From Paludibacteraceae bacterium (GTDB taxonomy: Bacteria > Bacteroidota > Bacteroidia > Bacteroidales > Paludibacteraceae), in NCBI GenBank assembly GCA_017461505.1, contig JAFTXV010000011.1, positions 124,001 through 188,000 of the forward strand: DNA of 64,000 nt, given 5' to 3'. Shown piece by piece: positions 24,932 to 32,205 of the stretch (position 1 is its first letter; each line of letters begins with the position of its first letter). The notes beneath the pieces were generated by a model. That model did no database searches. It was not told where the DNA came from and saw only the letters and a list, made by a program, of their open reading frames with translations. Made by a program: the position numbers and the translations under genes.

Positions 24932-26045
24932 CTAAACACACAATCATCAATATCAGGCAGAAAAACGTACAGATATTTCTAGCCAATAACCATCGATACA
25001 AAAACCAATCGATTCCTACTTTCTTGTATCCTTCCCAATTGCCCATCGGACCCATCCACCAATGAGGAGTGTCCTCGCGAGGCAAACCATAGGCAAACAG
25101 TCGAGTAGAGTGAATCAAATATACCGACATAGGCAAGGTTGCCAACGTCAACAGATACCAGGCGCTCCACCATCCCATCGCTATACCCAAACCCAACATT
25201 ACAAATGGCATCATCGCAAACAAACCAATGAAAATCACCATCGCTGCTTTGCTCTTGAGCAAGCGAGCAAAAGTCATCTTACCCAACTCCGCATCGGCAT
25301 TCACCTCCATCACCGAGTGCACATACACGATATTCGTCACCATACAACCTATACCCACACTCATACACAGCATCTCCCACGAAAATGCCCTACCCGTCAA
25401 AGCCGCTTGTACGCCCAGCATGAGCAACGGACCAAACATCATACCTATCACCAACTCACCCAAACCGTGATAACCCAACTCCAAGGGCTTACCCGAATAG
25501 TTGATGCCAATAATCAAACCAAGTATAGCGTAGATAACCATTCCCATCGTGGCTTGCCAACCATGCAACAACCATTGCCCAACCAACACGATGCCACCCA
25601 TAGCCGCAGCAAAAGCCAAAAAGCCCACTATCGCCCAACCCAACTCACTCAACGTCGCCTTCTCGCTCGCCTGCGGGGTTCTACCATCTACAGGCGTAGC
25701 CGATCTACCATCTACAGCCGCTTTAGCGGCGATCTCATCCCCTCCCTTTGGGAGGGTAGGGGAGGGCTCCAAATAATGACACTTCTCCATACGTGCGCGT
25801 ATGCTCGTACTACTGATGTCCGCACGCGTACGCGAATCGTGCTTGTAATCGAAATAATCGTCTGCAAGATTCATACCTAAATGCGCGGCACAAACACCTA
25901 ATATCACAGGAATAGCCAACCACCATACGAACCCTTCCTCACCGATACACAATACGATTGCGGTCAAACATGGCAGCAACGATTGCGGCAATGCTATATT
26001 GCGCGCATTTTTTATCCAAAAACCAATTCTCATATATCCTTTCAC
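24912..26045 (-). CDS. UbiA/MenA-type prenyltransferase
   Basis: 377 aa with about eight to nine membrane helices. First Asp motif NLADDYFDYKHD, second motif VNADAELGK; both are typical of UbiA-family enzymes that join a polyprenyl chain to an aromatic acceptor. The start IGFWIKNARNIALPQSLLP and the motif pattern resemble MenA (menaquinone synthesis), but other acceptors cannot be excluded. A repeat-derived insert of about 40 aa lies in the cytoplasmic loop after the first Asp motif (25652-25769): PSPTLPKGG from a G-rich hairpin and AAVDGRSATPVDGRT from micro-hairpins. The C-terminus LEVRG and the stop come from the heptamer array. Confidence 0.82.
   Translation of the reverse strand: MKGYMRIGFWIKNARNIALPQSLLPCLTAIVLCIGEEGFVWWLAIPVILGVCAAHLGMNLADDYFDYKHDSRTRADISSTSIRARMEKCHYLEPSPTLPKGGDEIAAKAAVDGRSATPVDGRTPQASEKATLSELGWAIVGFLAFAAAMGGIVLVGQWLLHGWQATMGMVIYAILGLIIGINYSGKPLELGYHGLGELVIGMMFGPLLMLGVQAALTGRAFSWEMLCMSVGIGCMVTNIVYVHSVMEVNADAELGKMTFARLLKSKAAMVIFIGLFAMMPFVMLGLGIAMGWWSAWYLLTLATLPMSVYLIHSTRLFAYGLPREDTPHWWMGPMGNWEGYKKVGIDWFLYRWLLARNICTFFCLILMIVCLVLEVRG
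25652..25772. repeat. Composite insert in the prenyltransferase gene
   Basis: The micro-hairpins GGC-GTA-GCC and GCCGC-TTTA-GCGGC with CTACCATCTACA linkers are followed by the G-rich hairpin CCCTCCC-TTT-GGGAGGG plus TAGGGGAGGGCTCC. Confidence 0.85.
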
Positions 26046-26070
26046 CTTTCAGTTTTCAGTTTTCACCTTT
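26043..26070. repeat. Short TTTTCAG/TTTCACC repeat at 3' end of O-methyltransferase gene
   Basis: Units TTTCAG, TTTTCAG and TTTCACC, as in the prfB leader. The O-methyltransferase stop codon (26063-26065) lies in this repeat. Confidence 0.65.
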
Positions 26071-26722
26071 CAACCCGAATCACCGTCAACCCATCCCGCA
26101 AAGGCAGAATCACCTTCTCCAATCGCTCATCCGCGGCCACCTTGTCGTTAAAAGCACGCAACGCCACCGTCTGCTTATCTTTATCATACGCCGGGTCAAT
26201 GATATGACCATCCCACAACGTGTTATCTGCCAATATCCAACCACCTTCATTCATCAGAGGCAACACCAAATCCAAATAATCGCAATACTCCTTCTTATCC
26301 GCATCAATAAACACCAAATCAAACAACTCTTCGCCTTCACTCCCTCCCTTCGGGAGGGCAGGGGAGGGCTTCAACCACTCCTTCGCATCCCCGATCACCA
26401 ACTCTATCTTCTCGCCTAGCGGCGACAATGCCAAGTTCCGACGTATCGCATCTTCCATCTCATCGTTATGCTCTATCGTGATCAGACGACCATCTTCCAC
26501 CAAACCCTCGGCCAAACACAAAGCGGAATAACCTGTAAACGTACCCAACTCCAAGATACGCTTCGGACGAATCATCTTACTCAGCATACTCAACACACGC
26601 CCTTGTACATGCCCAGATAGCATGCGAGGGTTGATTACTTCTAGATGGGTATTCCGAGTGATTTGCTCCAATACTGCACCCTCTGGCGAACTATGTTGTT
26701 CGATATATTCCGCTAAACTCAT
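26063..26722 (-). CDS. Class I SAM-dependent O-methyltransferase
   Basis: 219 aa from the ATG at 26722 (MSLAEYIEQHSSPEG); the longer frame to 26773 is excluded because the promoter -7 element lies at 26743-26750. Family of caffeoyl-CoA/catechol-type O-methyltransferases: ELGTFTGYSALCLAEGL (SAM motif I), ITIEHND, FDLVFIDADKKEYCDYLD (metal Asp) and ILADNTLWDG (second metal pair DN). The substrate is unknown. The insert PSPALPKGGSEGE (26339-26371) comes from the same G-rich hairpin that gives PSPTLPKGG in the neighbouring prenyltransferase. Confidence 0.88.
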   Translation of the reverse strand: MSLAEYIEQHSSPEGAVLEQITRNTHLEVINPRMLSGHVQGRVLSMLSKMIRPKRILELGTFTGYSALCLAEGLVEDGRLITIEHNDEMEDAIRRNLALSPLGEKIELVIGDAKEWLKPSPALPKGGSEGEELFDLVFIDADKKEYCDYLDLVLPLMNEGGWILADNTLWDGHIIDPAYDKDKQTVALRAFNDKVAADERLEKVILPLRDGLTVIRVER

Positions 26723-26742
26723 GTGATTTTTCCAATTTGCCT

Positions 26743-26773
26743 GCAAAAGTACAAAAAAACTTGCATATCTCAA
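26743..26773 (-). promoter_or_regulatory. Promoter of the O-methyltransferase gene
   Basis: TTG (26773-26771), 20 bp, TACTTTTG (26750-26743) on the - strand. It overlaps the divergent trpS promoter, whose TTG lies at 26761-26763. Confidence 0.75.
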
Positions 26774-26791
26774 AAAAAAATTGTACTTTTG
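26761..26791 (+). promoter_or_regulatory. Promoter of trpS
   Basis: TTG (26761-26763), 20 bp, TACTTTTG (26784-26791), about 30 bp before the trpS start codon. Interleaved with the divergent promoter on the other strand, so binding of RNA polymerase at one should exclude the other. Confidence 0.75.
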
Positions 26792-26821
26792 TCGCCAAAT
26801 TTATTAGAATACATATAGAAT

Positions 26822-27808
26822 ATGGAAAAAGTAATTAGTGGCATTCGCCCTACAGGCAATTTGCACCTCGGTAATTATTTTGGTGCAGTGAAGAGTTTTG
26901 TGAAAATGCAAGAGGAATACAACTGTATGTTCTTCATCGCCGATTGGCATTCACTCACGACTCACCCTACGCCTGAAAACTTGCGTACATCCGTCCGCAC
27001 CATCCTTGCTGAATATCTCGCTTGTGGCATCGATCCGCAGAAAGCACCTATATACGTACAAAGCGATGTCAAGCAAGTGCTCGAACTATACCTCTATCTC
27101 AATATGAATGCTTACCTCGGTGAATTGGAACGTGTCACTTCCTTCAAGGAAAAAGCACGTAAGCAACCTGACAACGTCAATGCTGGTCTGCTTACCTATC
27201 CATCACTCATGGCTGCAGACATACTTGTGCACAAGGCAGATAAAGTACCTGTCGGCAAAGATCAAGAGCAAAATATGGAGATGGCACGCCTCTTCGCACG
27301 CCGATTCAACCGCATCTACAATATTGAATACTTCAAAGAACCTGAGTCTTTCCACTTCAATGCCAAAGCCGTGAAGGTTCCTGGCTTGGACGGCAGCGGT
27401 AAGATGGGTAAGAGCGAAGGCAATGCCATCTATCTATGCGACGATGAGGCTACTATCAAAAAGAAAGTCATGCGTGCAGTCACCGATGCAGGTCCTACCA
27501 TGCTCAACCAAGTCAAACCAGAGCCAATTGAGAATCTCTTTACGCTCATGCAACTCGTCTCTACGCCAGATACCTACGACTATTTCAACGACCAATACAA
27601 TAATATGGCCATCCGCTATGGCGATATGAAGAAGCAACTCGCTGCAGATATCAATGCCTTCTGTGCCCCTATTCGTGAGCGTATTCTCGACTTCCAAAGC
27701 AACGAAGAATACCTCGCTAAAGTAGCACGCGAAGGTGCTGAGGCTGCTGCCGCTAGCGCCGAGAAAACCATTCGTGAGGTGCGCGAGATCATCGGCTTCC
27801 GCAGCTAA
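26822..27808 (+). CDS. trpS: Tryptophanyl-tRNA synthetase
   Basis: 328 aa, normal length. Class I synthetase: GIRPTGNLHLGNYFGAV (HIGH-like, HLGN) and GLDGSGKMGKSEGN (KMSKS-like, KMGKS). Other TrpS hallmarks are FFIADWHSLTT and AADILVHKADKVPVGKDQEQN. Charges tRNA-Trp in the cytoplasm. No repeat-derived insert is seen in this gene. Confidence 0.96.
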   Translation: MEKVISGIRPTGNLHLGNYFGAVKSFVKMQEEYNCMFFIADWHSLTTHPTPENLRTSVRTILAEYLACGIDPQKAPIYVQSDVKQVLELYLYLNMNAYLGELERVTSFKEKARKQPDNVNAGLLTYPSLMAADILVHKADKVPVGKDQEQNMEMARLFARRFNRIYNIEYFKEPESFHFNAKAVKVPGLDGSGKMGKSEGNAIYLCDDEATIKKKVMRAVTDAGPTMLNQVKPEPIENLFTLMQLVSTPDTYDYFNDQYNNMAIRYGDMKKQLAADINAFCAPIRERILDFQSNEEYLAKVAREGAEAAAASAEKTIREVREIIGFRS

Positions 27809-27812
27809 TCGC

Positions 27813-27830
27813 TTTGGCACACCTTTTGCT
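27813..27830 (+). promoter_or_regulatory. Sigma-54-type promoter
   Basis: TTTGGCACACCTTTTGCT fits the sigma-54 consensus TTGGCAC-N5-TTGC, with GG (27816-27817) and GC (27828-27829) exactly 10 bp apart. It starts 5 bp after the trpS stop and would drive the small secreted protein and the porin gene. The segment 27835-27880 between site and start codon is a run of repeated AACGACCTTA-like units. Confidence 0.6.
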
Positions 27831-27883
27831 GAAAGACCATTAACGACCTTAAAGTCCTTAATGACCTTAGCGACCTTACTCGC

Positions 27884-28147
27884 ATGAAACGCTGCATAAT
27901 CATATTAACCGTTGGGCTGTTGGTTCCGAGCCTTGTCGCCTTGTCGCCGCTCGCCTCATCGCCGAACACCCTTCCTTCAGGGAGGAATGGGGTAGGCTTA
28001 TATACCGATGATTCCTACTATTGGGCTCAAGCGGATACGATTATGATGCCCACTGAACCTGTATATGACCGCAATGCACGCGAGTTCATCTTTCTTGAGG
28101 ATACCACCCAATATCCCGATACCGTAGTTATGATAATTAAGAATTAA
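27884..28147 (+). CDS. Small secreted protein upstream of FadL-like porin
   Basis: 87 aa with a hydrophobic signal-like N-terminus (MKRCIIILTVGLLVPSLVAL). Residues 21-40 (SPLASSPNTLPSGRNGVG) are encoded by octamer repeats and a G-rich hairpin (27928-27997), so the signal-peptide region has been invaded. The mature part, about residues 45-85, is acidic and contains YWAQADTIMMPTEPVYDRNAREFIFLED. No family is recognised. It is 14 bp before the porin gene and is probably co-expressed from the sigma-54 site. The insert may have impaired export. Confidence 0.55.
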   Translation: MKRCIIILTVGLLVPSLVALSPLASSPNTLPSGRNGVGLYTDDSYYWAQADTIMMPTEPVYDRNAREFIFLEDTTQYPDTVVMIIKN

Positions 28148-28161
28148 GAAGGTAGAATTAG

Positions 28162-29676
28162 GTGAAACGATATGCCTACATATTAAGTCTTTGCTCCTTG
28201 TTCCTTGTTCTTGGTTCTACACTAAAGGCGCAAGATGTGCAACGCTTCTCCGAACGCCAACTCATCGGTACAGCCCGCTACGTGGGTATGGGCGGCGCCA
28301 TGACGGCCATCGGTGGTGACCCTTCGGCTGTGCTTGATAACCCAGCGGGACTCGGATTATACCGCCGCAGTGAGATAGCGCTCACGATCGACGAAACTAT
28401 CGATCGCACGCAGCAATTCGATAGTGAGGATACATACCAACGCGCTCGCTTCGCACTGCCACATGTATCCGCTATCTGGGCTTGGGGAAACCCTAGCAAA
28501 CAGCGAGGAATGATATACAACAATTTTATGTTCTCCATCCAACGCCTTGCCAATTTCAATCGCGACATAGTGGTTCAGGGTGCAGGAATGGGGATGCTAC
28601 CAACGATTTGCAATATCACCAACGATATGGGGGGAGTGGCAGAGAATAATTTGCAAAATAAGCCTTGGGACGATGTCGAGATTGGTTGGCTGAGTATTCT
28701 AGGATACGAGGCATATCTCATCAATCCGATAGATAATAATCAATGGGAACCTGCTGTGGACTTTAATGATGGCACATTATCGGTCACTGAGACAGGGACT
28801 GCTGACCAATACACAATATCTTGGGCGAGCAATATCAATAATCAGTGGTATGTGGGCTTGAATCTGAATATCCCTACTTTGTCCTATACCAAACGCACTT
28901 CCCATTACGAGACCTCCCGAAGCAATTCTGCAGAACTCAAATCCATGTATCATCTCTCAGGACTTGGCGTGAGTGGTAGTATCGGATTAATCTATCGTCC
29001 TTTACAAGCATTACGCATTGGAGCATCCTTCCAAACGCCTACTATGATGAGCCTATCCGTACAAACCGAAGGCGATATGTACAGCACAATAGATGGACAA
29101 AAGTACGAGATATTGACTCCCGAGAGTGGCGTAATCAATACCCAAATGACTTCGCCCTTGCGCACCAGTGTCAGTGTGGCAGGGCAGTTAGGCAGTATTG
29201 GGCTACTCGCATTGCAATACGACTATGCCCATTCTTCTGAGATGGAGGATGTACATACACTCCGTGCTGGCGTGGAAGCACAGGCATATCGCGGACTTTT
29301 CCTCAACGCTGGATATGTGTACGAATCGTCATTCATGAAGGAAGATCCTATTTGGATGCTCGGGTACAACGAAATGCGCACCGATATGGATTACCGATAT
29401 ACCGCATCTTCGCAATATGCGAGCATTGGTTTGGGCTACCGTAGTGATGTCGTGATTGCGCAAGTGGCATACCAATATCGTTGGCAAACAATCCATCAGT
29501 ATGCTTCTGAAGTGCAAACCCTTCCGTTTGAAGTGGGCACACAAACACACCGCGTTGTAGCCACATTGGCATGGCGATTTAGTGACCGTGCACAAATGGC
29601 ATACGATAATGGTGTAGAACAATATACATATATAGAGCCACGTCGAAACGATCTTACTCAAATAAGAAAATATTGA
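28162..29676 (+). CDS. FadL/OmpP1-type outer-membrane transport protein
   Basis: 504 aa, GTG start at 28162. Signal peptide (KRYAYILSLCSLFLVLGSTLKAQ). The segment LIGTARYVGMGGAMTAIGGDPSAVLDNPAGLGLYRRSE is characteristic of the OmpP1/FadL family (annotated in Bacteroidota as hemin receptor or hydrophobic-compound transporter). The rest alternates strands rich in Tyr, Gly and Ser, as in a barrel. The ligand is unknown. The gene lies behind the 87-aa ORF and a sigma-54 site. Confidence 0.82.
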   Translation: MKRYAYILSLCSLFLVLGSTLKAQDVQRFSERQLIGTARYVGMGGAMTAIGGDPSAVLDNPAGLGLYRRSEIALTIDETIDRTQQFDSEDTYQRARFALPHVSAIWAWGNPSKQRGMIYNNFMFSIQRLANFNRDIVVQGAGMGMLPTICNITNDMGGVAENNLQNKPWDDVEIGWLSILGYEAYLINPIDNNQWEPAVDFNDGTLSVTETGTADQYTISWASNINNQWYVGLNLNIPTLSYTKRTSHYETSRSNSAELKSMYHLSGLGVSGSIGLIYRPLQALRIGASFQTPTMMSLSVQTEGDMYSTIDGQKYEILTPESGVINTQMTSPLRTSVSVAGQLGSIGLLALQYDYAHSSEMEDVHTLRAGVEAQAYRGLFLNAGYVYESSFMKEDPIWMLGYNEMRTDMDYRYTASSQYASIGLGYRSDVVIAQVAYQYRWQTIHQYASEVQTLPFEVGTQTHRVVATLAWRFSDRAQMAYDNGVEQYTYIEPRRNDLTQIRKY

Positions 29677-29707
29677 TTGAATAACTACTATATATCTTGT
29701 AAGCCCT

Positions 29708-29724
29708 TTGGCACAGAATTTGTA
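29708..29724 (+). promoter_or_regulatory. Second sigma-54-type promoter
   Basis: TTGGCACAGAATTTGTA: GG (29710-29711), 10 bp, then GT in place of GC at 29722-29723. Only two positions depart from the consensus YTGGCACGrNNNTTGCW. The predicted start is near 29734, at the beginning of a structured non-coding stretch. Confidence 0.5.
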
Positions 29725-29733
29725 AAGAAGTAT

Positions 29734-29925
29734 AACGCGATCTTACATATATTGTTGCATTGCTCAGAGACCGGAAAACTCAACAAATTTTATCTTACGA
29801 GGTAGGTGCTTTTCCAATGGCGTGCTAATACTCTACGCCGTGACCAGTTTCGGCTGTAGCGATGAGTCGGTTAGATTACAAAGGGCTGGTACCCCTCAAA
29901 TCCTGTTTTTATAGGAGTTTTCTCG
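29734..29925 (+). ncRNA. Candidate structured RNA behind a sigma-54 site
   Basis: A 330-bp gap without ORFs that holds several pairings: GGAAAA (29773-29778) with TTTTCC (29810-29815); GGCGT (29819-29823) with ACGCC (29835-29839); ACCAG (29843-29847) with CTGGT (29886-29890). A weak terminator-like TCCT...AGGAGTTTTC lies at 29901-29922. The base composition differs from the low-complexity gaps elsewhere. It could be a trans-acting RNA, or a leader/riboswitch for the peptidase gene at 30007. No known family was recognised. Confidence 0.4.
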
Positions 29926-29967
29926 CGTAGTAGCAATGCAGCAATTTTTTTGAAAAAATCTACCAAC

Positions 29968-29998
29968 TACAGGCGCTTGCGCCGAATTACCAACTACT
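29968..29998. repeat. Micro-hairpin element upstream of M20 peptidase
   Basis: The linker TACCAACTACA, the hairpin GGCGC-TT-GCGCC, then TACCAACTAC. The same hairpin arms occur in the deacetylase gene near 22197, and the TACCATCTACA-type linker recurs at 25680 and 32148. Confidence 0.65.
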
Positions 29999-30006
29999 AA
30001 CTAAAT

Positions 30007-31401
30007 ATGATTCGTTCTTATATTGCTGAAAATCGTGCCCGTTTCCTGGAAGAGTGGGCTAGTTTGATTCGTATCCCAAGTATCAGTTGCCAACCATCTC
30101 ACAAAGCAGATATGCTGCGTTGTGCCGAGCGTTGGCGCGAACTACTCCTGCAAGCAGGCGCACAACATGCCGAGGTGATGCCATCTCAAGGCAATCCCTT
30201 CGTCTATGCAGAATACTCGCCTCTTGCCTCATCGCCTAATAGCCTTATCACCTCAGATATTCCCACCGTCCTCGTCTATTCCCACTACGATGTAATGCCA
30301 GTCGAACCCTTGGACTTGTGGCATAGCAATCCTTGGGAACCTTCCATCCGTGACGGACGTCTCTATGCCCGCGGTGCAGATGACGACAAAGGACAAGCCA
30401 TGATACAGGTCAAGGCCTTTGAGTATTTGGTAAAACATGGGCTGATGAATTGCCGCGTGAAGTTCATCTTCGAGGGCGAAGAGGAGATTGGTAGCCCAAG
30501 TCTAGAGGCCTTCCTTGAGGAACACCGCGACTTGCTTGCCTGCGATATTATCCTTGTGAGCGACACTTCGATGATTGGCAAGGACACTCCATCTATCACC
30601 ACGGGTTTGCGAGGCTTGGCGTATTGGGAGATAGAAGTCACAGGCCCCAACCGTGACCTACACAGTGGTCACTTTGGCGGTGCCGTGAAGAATCCTATCA
30701 ATGCTCTCACGGAGATGCTGGCTAAGGTAGTAGATGATAAAGGACGCATCACTATTCCTCATTTCTATGACGATGTCTTGCCTATTCCGCAAGCCGAACG
30801 AGATATGATAGCTCAGATACCTTTCTCAGAAGAGGCATACTGCAAGGCCATTGATGTAGATACTACATTTGGCGAAGAGGGATATTCTACTTTGGAGCGC
30901 AACTCCTGCCGTCCATCCTTTGATATCTGTGGTATTTGGGGTGGATATACGGGCGAGGGTAGTAAGACCGTTTTGCCTAGCAAAGCGTATGCCAAAGTCA
31001 GTTGCCGACTCGTTGCCAACCAAGACCACGAGAAGGTGAGCCAAGCTTTTGTGGACTATATACAAAGTATCGCGCCCGCAGGCGTGCGCGTACAAGTTAC
31101 CCCTATGCACGGTGGTCAAGGATATGTCTGCCCAATTGATATCCCTGCATACAAAGCAGCAGAACGTGGCTTTGAGATAGCTTTTGGTAAGAAACCATTG
31201 GCTGCTCGACGTGGAGGTAGCATCCCTATCATCAGTAGCTTTGAGCGGATACTAGGCGTGAAGACCATCCTCATGGGCTTTGGATTGGAGAAAAACGCCA
31301 TCCACTCACCCAACGAATCCATGGATCTCGAAGTATGGGAGAACGGTATCGTAGCCGTCACAGAGTTCTATAAATCCCTGCCTTTAACCTCTAACCTTTA
31401 A
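30007..31401 (+). CDS. M20 family dipeptidase/metallopeptidase
   Basis: 464 aa. Zinc ligands and catalytic residues of M20 are visible: VLVYSHYDVMPVEP (His and catalytic Asp), YARGADDDKGQ (bridging Asp), FEGEEEIGSPS (catalytic Glu and ligand Glu), VSDTSM (Asp) and KNAIHSPNES (His). Dimerisation domain with DLHSGHFGG. It cleaves dipeptides or short peptides in the cytoplasm. Residues SPLASSPNSLITSD (30222-30262) are a translated octamer insert. The C-terminus LPLTSNL and stop are from a heptamer array (31378-31414). Confidence 0.9.
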   Translation: MIRSYIAENRARFLEEWASLIRIPSISCQPSHKADMLRCAERWRELLLQAGAQHAEVMPSQGNPFVYAEYSPLASSPNSLITSDIPTVLVYSHYDVMPVEPLDLWHSNPWEPSIRDGRLYARGADDDKGQAMIQVKAFEYLVKHGLMNCRVKFIFEGEEEIGSPSLEAFLEEHRDLLACDIILVSDTSMIGKDTPSITTGLRGLAYWEIEVTGPNRDLHSGHFGGAVKNPINALTEMLAKVVDDKGRITIPHFYDDVLPIPQAERDMIAQIPFSEEAYCKAIDVDTTFGEEGYSTLERNSCRPSFDICGIWGGYTGEGSKTVLPSKAYAKVSCRLVANQDHEKVSQAFVDYIQSIAPAGVRVQVTPMHGGQGYVCPIDIPAYKAAERGFEIAFGKKPLAARRGGSIPIISSFERILGVKTILMGFGLEKNAIHSPNESMDLEVWENGIVAVTEFYKSLPLTSNL

Positions 31402-31414
31402 CCTCTAACCTAAA
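31378..31414. repeat. Heptamer array at 3' end of M20 peptidase gene
   Basis: Five 7-bp units (CCTTTAA, CCTCTAA) cross the stop codon. On this strand the array reads LTSNL then TAA. Confidence 0.85.
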
Positions 31415-31416
31415 CA

Positions 31417-32127
31417 ATGAATATTGTTATCATCGGTCGTGGCAACGTAGCTACCAATCTCCATTACGCATTCGCCAAGAGAGGCGTAGCGTGTCAGATG
31501 GTTAGTAGTCGTGAGGGATTAGACCAACTTCCGCAAGCTAATGTATATATCTATGCGGTCAAAGACGAAGCTTTGGCTGAAGTGGTTGCACAAGTCAAAG
31601 GAAAAGAGCGTGCCATGCACCTGCATACTTCTGGCACGATGCCTATTTCCGTGTTTGGTGCAGATAAACCGCATGCAGGTATCTTCTATCCCTTCCAAAC
31701 TTTCAGTAAGGCACGTATAATTGAGGATTTCTCTACGGTACCTGTCTTCTTTGAAGCACGCGGAATAGATGATATTAGCGCGGTGTATTCTTTGGCATTG
31801 ACCATCACTAGCCATGTGTATGAAACCACACAACACGACCGCGAACGCTTGCATGTGGCAGGAGTCTATGCGTGCAATTTCACTAATCTGATGTACACCA
31901 TGGCGGCTGACTTACTCAAGACTACGCATATTCCATTCTCTGCGCTTTTGCCATTGATTGACGAAACAGCTGCCAAGATTCACACCCTAGCTCCACGTGA
32001 TGCACAGACAGGCCCAGCTCGCCGCAATGATGAGAATGTGATGAACCACCACCTCTCATTGCTTAACGTTGAGCAACAACAGGTATATCAACTCCTATCC
32101 GAAGAAATAAGAAAAAGAAATCTTTAA
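31417..32127 (+). CDS. Rossmann-fold DUF2520 protein
   Basis: 236 aa. The N-terminal dinucleotide-binding motif NIVIIGRGNVATNL (GxGNVA) and the C-terminal helical DUF2520 domain (ERLHVAGVYACNFTNLMY, the block ALLPLIDETAAKI, then TGPARRNDENVM) identify the family, distantly related to NADP-dependent ketopantoate/pyrroline-carboxylate reductases. The substrate is unknown. It follows the M20 peptidase by 15 bp and is likely in its operon. Confidence 0.85.
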   Translation: MNIVIIGRGNVATNLHYAFAKRGVACQMVSSREGLDQLPQANVYIYAVKDEALAEVVAQVKGKERAMHLHTSGTMPISVFGADKPHAGIFYPFQTFSKARIIEDFSTVPVFFEARGIDDISAVYSLALTITSHVYETTQHDRERLHVAGVYACNFTNLMYTMAADLLKTTHIPFSALLPLIDETAAKIHTLAPRDAQTGPARRNDENVMNHHLSLLNVEQQQVYQLLSEEIRKRNL

Positions 32128-32145
32128 CCGCAGGGCTCTTCCCAA

Positions 32146-32205
32146 TCTACCATCTACAGGCGTAGCCGATCTGCCATCTACAGCCGCTTCGCGGCGATCT
32201 GCGGC
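32146..32205. repeat. Micro-hairpin element at 3' end of recQ
   Basis: The linker CTACCATCTACA, the hairpin GGC-GTA-GCC, the linker GATCTGCCATCTACA, then the hairpin GCCGC-TTC-GCGGC. Nearly the same series is at 25680-25740, where the second hairpin has the loop TTTA. It encodes the last residues (DKPQIAAKRL) and stop of RecQ on the - strand. Confidence 0.8.

Noticed and set aside
25062-25880. Long open frame opposite the prenyltransferase gene
   Set aside because: Its translation is rich in His/Thr/Arg without domains, and the other strand encodes a clear UbiA-type enzyme with both Asp motifs.
29734-29925. tmRNA, RNase P, SRP RNA or a common riboswitch
   Set aside because: None of the conserved core sequences I know for these RNAs is present on either strand.
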